Assembly: GCA_902805805.1 (NCBI GenBank)
Contig: CADCUE010000113.1
Coordinates: 1 to 40,801, forward strand
Length of the DNA: 40,801 bases
Source: an uncultured Frankineae bacterium
Lineage (GTDB): Bacteria > Actinomycetota > Actinomycetes > Mycobacteriales > SCTD01
Direction of reading: 5' to 3'
Each line of letters opens with the position of its first letter. The first letter of the stretch is position 1. Under the pieces are notes generated by a model. The model was not told the DNA's origin. It saw only the letters and a program-made list of their open reading frames with translations, and did not search any database. Position numbers and translations under genes: made by a program. Below are positions 38,657 through 40,801 of the stretch, one piece after another.

Positions 38657-39466
38657 GTGCCGATGCTGACGCCCGAGCAGCGCGCCGCGTACGACCGGGA
38701 CGGCTTCCTCGCCGTGCCCGGCGTCGTCGCGCGCGAGGAGTGCGCCGCGCTCGTGCAGCGGGCCGCGGAGATCGCCGCGCAGGCGCCCGCCGACAAGAGC
38801 GTGTTCACCACGCAGGAGCAGGAGCGGGTCTCCGACGAGCGGTTCCTCGCCAGCGGCCCCGCGGTCACCTGCTTCACCGAGCCCGACGGCGTGACGCTCG
38901 CCAAGATCGGGCACGCGCTGCACGACCTCGACCCGGTGTTCGCCCCCTTCTCCCGACGGCCCGACCTCGCCGCGCTGCTCGCCGACGTCGGCATGGTCGA
39001 GCCGCTGCTGCTGCAGTCGATGTACCTGTGCAAGGCCGCGCACACCGGCGGCGAGGTCGGCAGCCACCAGGACGCGACGTTCCTGTGGACCGACCCGGTC
39101 ACCGTGACGGGCCTGTGGGTCGCCCTCGAGGACGCCACCGTGGACAACGGCTGCCTGTGGGCGCTGCCCGGCGGGCACCGCACCGTCCCGCTGGCGCAGC
39201 GCTTCCGCCGGCTCGGCGGCGACGCCGACGGGACCGCCTTCGAGCACCTCGCGGACGTGGACGTCCCCGAGGAGGGCTGGGTGCCGCTCGAGGCCGAGGC
39301 CGGCACGGTCGTCCTGCTGCACGGCCTGCTGCCGCACCGCAGCAGCCCCAACACGAGCCCGCGCTCGCGCGCCGCGTACAGCCTGCACGTGGTGGAGGCG
39401 AGCGCGGCGTACCCGTCCGACAACTGGCTGCAGCGCCCGGCGGACATGCCGGCGAGGGGGTTCTGA
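38657..39466 (+). CDS. PhyH-family Fe(II)/2-oxoglutarate dioxygenase
   Basis: A 269-residue member of the phytanoyl-CoA dioxygenase family. The iron ligands are His137 and Asp139 in GSHQDATFLW and His227 in LHGLLPHRSS; Arg238 in SPRSRAAY should bind 2-oxoglutarate. The segments KIGHALHDLDPVF, QSMYLCK, GGEVGSHQDA and EDATVDNGCLWALPGGH strongly recall animal PHYHD1, from memory. It should hydroxylate a small molecule with O2 and 2-oxoglutarate. The GTG at 38657 follows GGGAGG at 38645-38650, and the add gene follows with no gap. Such an enzyme is not part of the standard nucleoside salvage operon. All active-site residues appear intact. Confidence 0.92.
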   Translation: MPMLTPEQRAAYDRDGFLAVPGVVAREECAALVQRAAEIAAQAPADKSVFTTQEQERVSDERFLASGPAVTCFTEPDGVTLAKIGHALHDLDPVFAPFSRRPDLAALLADVGMVEPLLLQSMYLCKAAHTGGEVGSHQDATFLWTDPVTVTGLWVALEDATVDNGCLWALPGGHRTVPLAQRFRRLGGDADGTAFEHLADVDVPEEGWVPLEAEAGTVVLLHGLLPHRSSPNTSPRSRAAYSLHVVEASAAYPSDNWLQRPADMPARGF

Positions 39467-40534
39467 GTGCTCACGCTCGACGACGTGCGGCGCGCGCCGA
39501 AGGTGCTCCTGCACGACCACCTGGACGGCGGGCTCCGGCCGGCGACCGTGGTGGAGCTGGCCGAGGCGACCGGCTACGCCGACCTGCCGACCACGGACGT
39601 GGCCGGGCTGGGCCGGTGGTTCCGGGAGAGCGCCGACGCCGGCTCGCTGCCCCTGTACCTGGAGACGTTCCGCCACACCGTCGGGGTGATGCAGACGCGT
39701 GAGGCGCTTGTGCGGGTCGCCCGCGAGTGCGCCGAGGACCTCGCCGCGGACGGCGTGGTCTACGCGGAGGTGCGCTTCGCCCCGGAGCTGCACCTCGACG
39801 GCGGGCTCACCCTCGACGAGGTCGTCGAGGCGGTGCAGGAGGGCTACCGGCAGGGCTGCGCGGGCCGGCCGATCAGGGTCGTCTCGCTGCTCACGGCGAT
39901 GCGGCACGCGGCGCGCTCGCTGGAGATCGCCGAGCTGGCGGTGCGGCACCGCGGCTCCGGCGTCGTCGGCTTCGACATCGCCGGCGCCGAGGCGGGCTTC
40001 CCGCCCTCGCGGCACCTCGCGGCGTTCCAGCACATGCAGCGCGCGAACGGCCACTACACGATCCACGCCGGCGAGGGCTTCGGGCTGCCGAGCATCTGGG
40101 AGGCGCTGCAGGAGTGCCACGCCGACCGGCTCGGCCACGGCGTGCGCATCGTCGACGACATCGAGGTCGACACCGACGGCCACGCGACCCTCGGCCCGCT
40201 CGCGCAGTACGTCCGCGACTGCCGCATCCCGCTCGAGCTGTGCCCGACGAGCAACGTGCAGACCGGCGCGGCGCCGTCGGTCGCCGAGCACCCGATCGGG
40301 CTGCTGCGGCGGCTGCAGTTCCGGGTGACCGTCAACACCGACAACCGCCTCATGAGCGGCGTGAGCGTGTCGTCGGAGATGCACGCGCTCGTCGAGGCGT
40401 TCGGCTACGGCTGGGACGACCTGCGGTGGCTCACCATCAACGGCATGAAGAGCGCGTTCCTGCCGTTCGACCAGCGGCTGCGGATCATCGACGAGGTCAT
40501 CAAGCCCGGGTACGCCGCGCTCTCCGCCGCCTGA
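39467..40534 (+). CDS. add: Adenosine deaminase
   Basis: A 355-residue amidohydrolase. Zinc and catalytic motifs are [12 protein letters not shown] (HxH), IHAGEGFG (His and Glu), DRLGHGVRI (His) and [10 protein letters not shown] (Asp). Canonical adenosine deaminases have NTDDP at the last site; the NTDN form is, as I recall, usual in actinobacterial Add. It converts adenosine and deoxyadenosine to inosine forms. The GTG at 39467 directly follows the dioxygenase TGA, with GAGGGGG just upstream. It is the last gene of the nine-gene operon. Confidence 0.94.
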   Translation: MLTLDDVRRAPKVLLHDHLDGGLRPATVVELAEATGYADLPTTDVAGLGRWFRESADAGSLPLYLETFRHTVGVMQTREALVRVARECAEDLAADGVVYAEVRFAPELHLDGGLTLDEVVEAVQEGYRQGCAGRPIRVVSLLTAMRHAARSLEIAELAVRHRGSGVVGFDIAGAEAGFPPSRHLAAFQHMQRANGHYTIHAGEGFGLPSIWEALQECHADRLGHGVRIVDDIEVDTDGHATLGPLAQYVRDCRIPLELCPTSNVQTGAAPSVAEHPIGLLRRLQFRVTVNTDNRLMSGVSVSSEMHALVEAFGYGWDDLRWLTINGMKSAFLPFDQRLRIIDEVIKPGYAALSAA

Positions 40535-40540
40535 GCGGTC

Positions 40541-40577
40541 GGGGCGCCCGGCCCCCCGGCCGCCGCCGCGGCTCCGG
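40541..40577 (+). terminator. GC-rich stem-loops after add
   Basis: GGGGC at 40541-40545 pairs with GCCCC at 40551-40555 around a 5-nt loop, followed by a second GC-rich self-complementary stretch to about 40572. This could end the operon transcript. No T-run is present. Confidence 0.35.
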
Positions 40578-40653
40578 GTGATCCACAGAAGGTCTGCCGC
40601 GTGATGCCCGGCGTCTCGGGCCGGCGGGTGCGGCGTTCCTGCTGTGGATCACC
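40577..40653. repeat. Inverted repeat with DnaA-box-like arms
   Basis: GGTGATCCACAG at 40577-40588 and its exact inverse CTGTGGATCACC at 40642-40653 frame a 53-base centre. Pairing continues imperfectly inward (40589-40600 with 40630-40641, 8 of 12 pairs). Each arm contains TGATCCACA, one base from the DnaA box TTATCCACA. Confidence 0.7.
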
Positions 40654-40682
40654 GGGGTGGGGCGAGCCCGCGGGACCTGGGT

Positions 40683-40800
40683 CCGCCGGGCGACCTCACG
40701 GGGCGTACGTCGTGCTGACCGGCCCTAGCGCGACGCTCGCCACGACAGGTGGACTCCGCCGGCGACTCCACGGGGCGTACGTCGTCTCGAGCGGCCCCTG
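40683..40800. repeat. Direct repeat, two copies 72-73 nt apart
   Basis: Copy one (about 40683-40727) and copy two (about 40756-40800) share CCGCCGG, then GCGAC, then the 17-base identical core CACGGGGCGTACGTCGT (40697-40713 and 40769-40785), and end in GGCCCCT-like bases. Copy two reaches the window edge, so further copies may follow. Confidence 0.7.
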
Positions 40801-40801
40801 C

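Larger units (their letters stand above)
40535..40801. other. Right-edge non-coding region
   Basis: 267 bases after the add stop codon with no supported gene. They hold the stem-loops, the inverted repeat and the direct repeats listed separately. The remaining bases show nothing further. Confidence 0.5.

Noticed and set aside
40577..40653. Reading the inverted repeat as a simple intrinsic terminator
   Set aside because: The perfect stem encloses a loop of more than 50 bases and has no T-run; the GC hairpin at 40541-40555 is a better candidate.

Overview
The window is 40.8 kb of very GC-rich DNA with dense, mostly non-overlapping genes. The gene content points to a mycothiol-producing actinobacterium: the 24-residue ribosomal protein bL37, a SigR/RsrA thiol-stress pair, an IdeR-like DtxR repressor and many GTG starts. 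At least eleven genes have a TAnnnT box ending 6-8 nt before the start codon, the pattern of leaderless transcription common in this phylum. I cannot name the genus. No tRNA, rRNA, CRISPR array, transposase or phage gene is visible.

Layout. (1) 86-8988 is a conserved core: bL37, a SnoaL/NTF2-like protein, galE, rsrA-sigR, a DtxR repressor, an alpha/beta hydrolase, a methyltransferase, a small secreted protein, a DksA/TraR-like protein with an altered zinc finger, an SRAP peptidase, aroA and rsgA. (2) 8997-19257 holds a two-helix potassium channel followed by what looks like an undescribed acyl-ACP gene set. It contains an acyl-CoA dehydrogenase-like flavoprotein, an AMP-forming acyl ligase, an SsuABC/NMT1-type importer, a nucleoside-phosphorylase-like protein, a second and paralogous flavoprotein coupled to a 145-residue protein of unknown function, an acyl carrier protein and a FabF-type ketosynthase. 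The ketosynthase overlaps a HisN-type phosphatase by 4 nt. From memory, hisN usually sits next to aroA/rsgA in relatives, so this block looks inserted. (3) 20045-31404 is housekeeping and transport: a coiled-coil protein, an EamA exporter coupled to a UVR-motif protein, a membrane protein, msrA, a CPA1 antiporter, a fused secDF, prfC, a PaaI-type thioesterase and an MFS transporter. (4) 31557-40534 is one tightly overlapping nucleoside operon: BMP-family lipoprotein, ATPase, two permeases, cytidine deaminase, thymidine phosphorylase, a cupin, a PhyH/PHYHD1-like Fe(II)/2-oxoglutarate dioxygenase and adenosine deaminase. (5) 40535-40801 is non-coding, with a 12-bp inverted repeat whose arms resemble DnaA boxes and a 72-nt-spaced direct repeat running to the window edge.

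How the parts may work together. SigR/RsrA, MsrA and possibly SRAP serve oxidative and DNA damage responses. A good SigR-type promoter lies upstream of sigR itself, placed so that it would also express an N-terminally extended SigR. In region 2 a ligase could load an acyl group on the ACP, the ketosynthase could extend it and the twin flavoproteins could oxidise it, with the importer supplying a precursor; product and direction (making or breaking) are unknown. In region 4 imported nucleosides would be deaminated and phosphorolysed. The dioxygenase and cupin between deoA and add suggest an added oxidative step on a nucleoside or a breakdown product.

All calls rest on reading the sequence and on memory of the families; no search was run.
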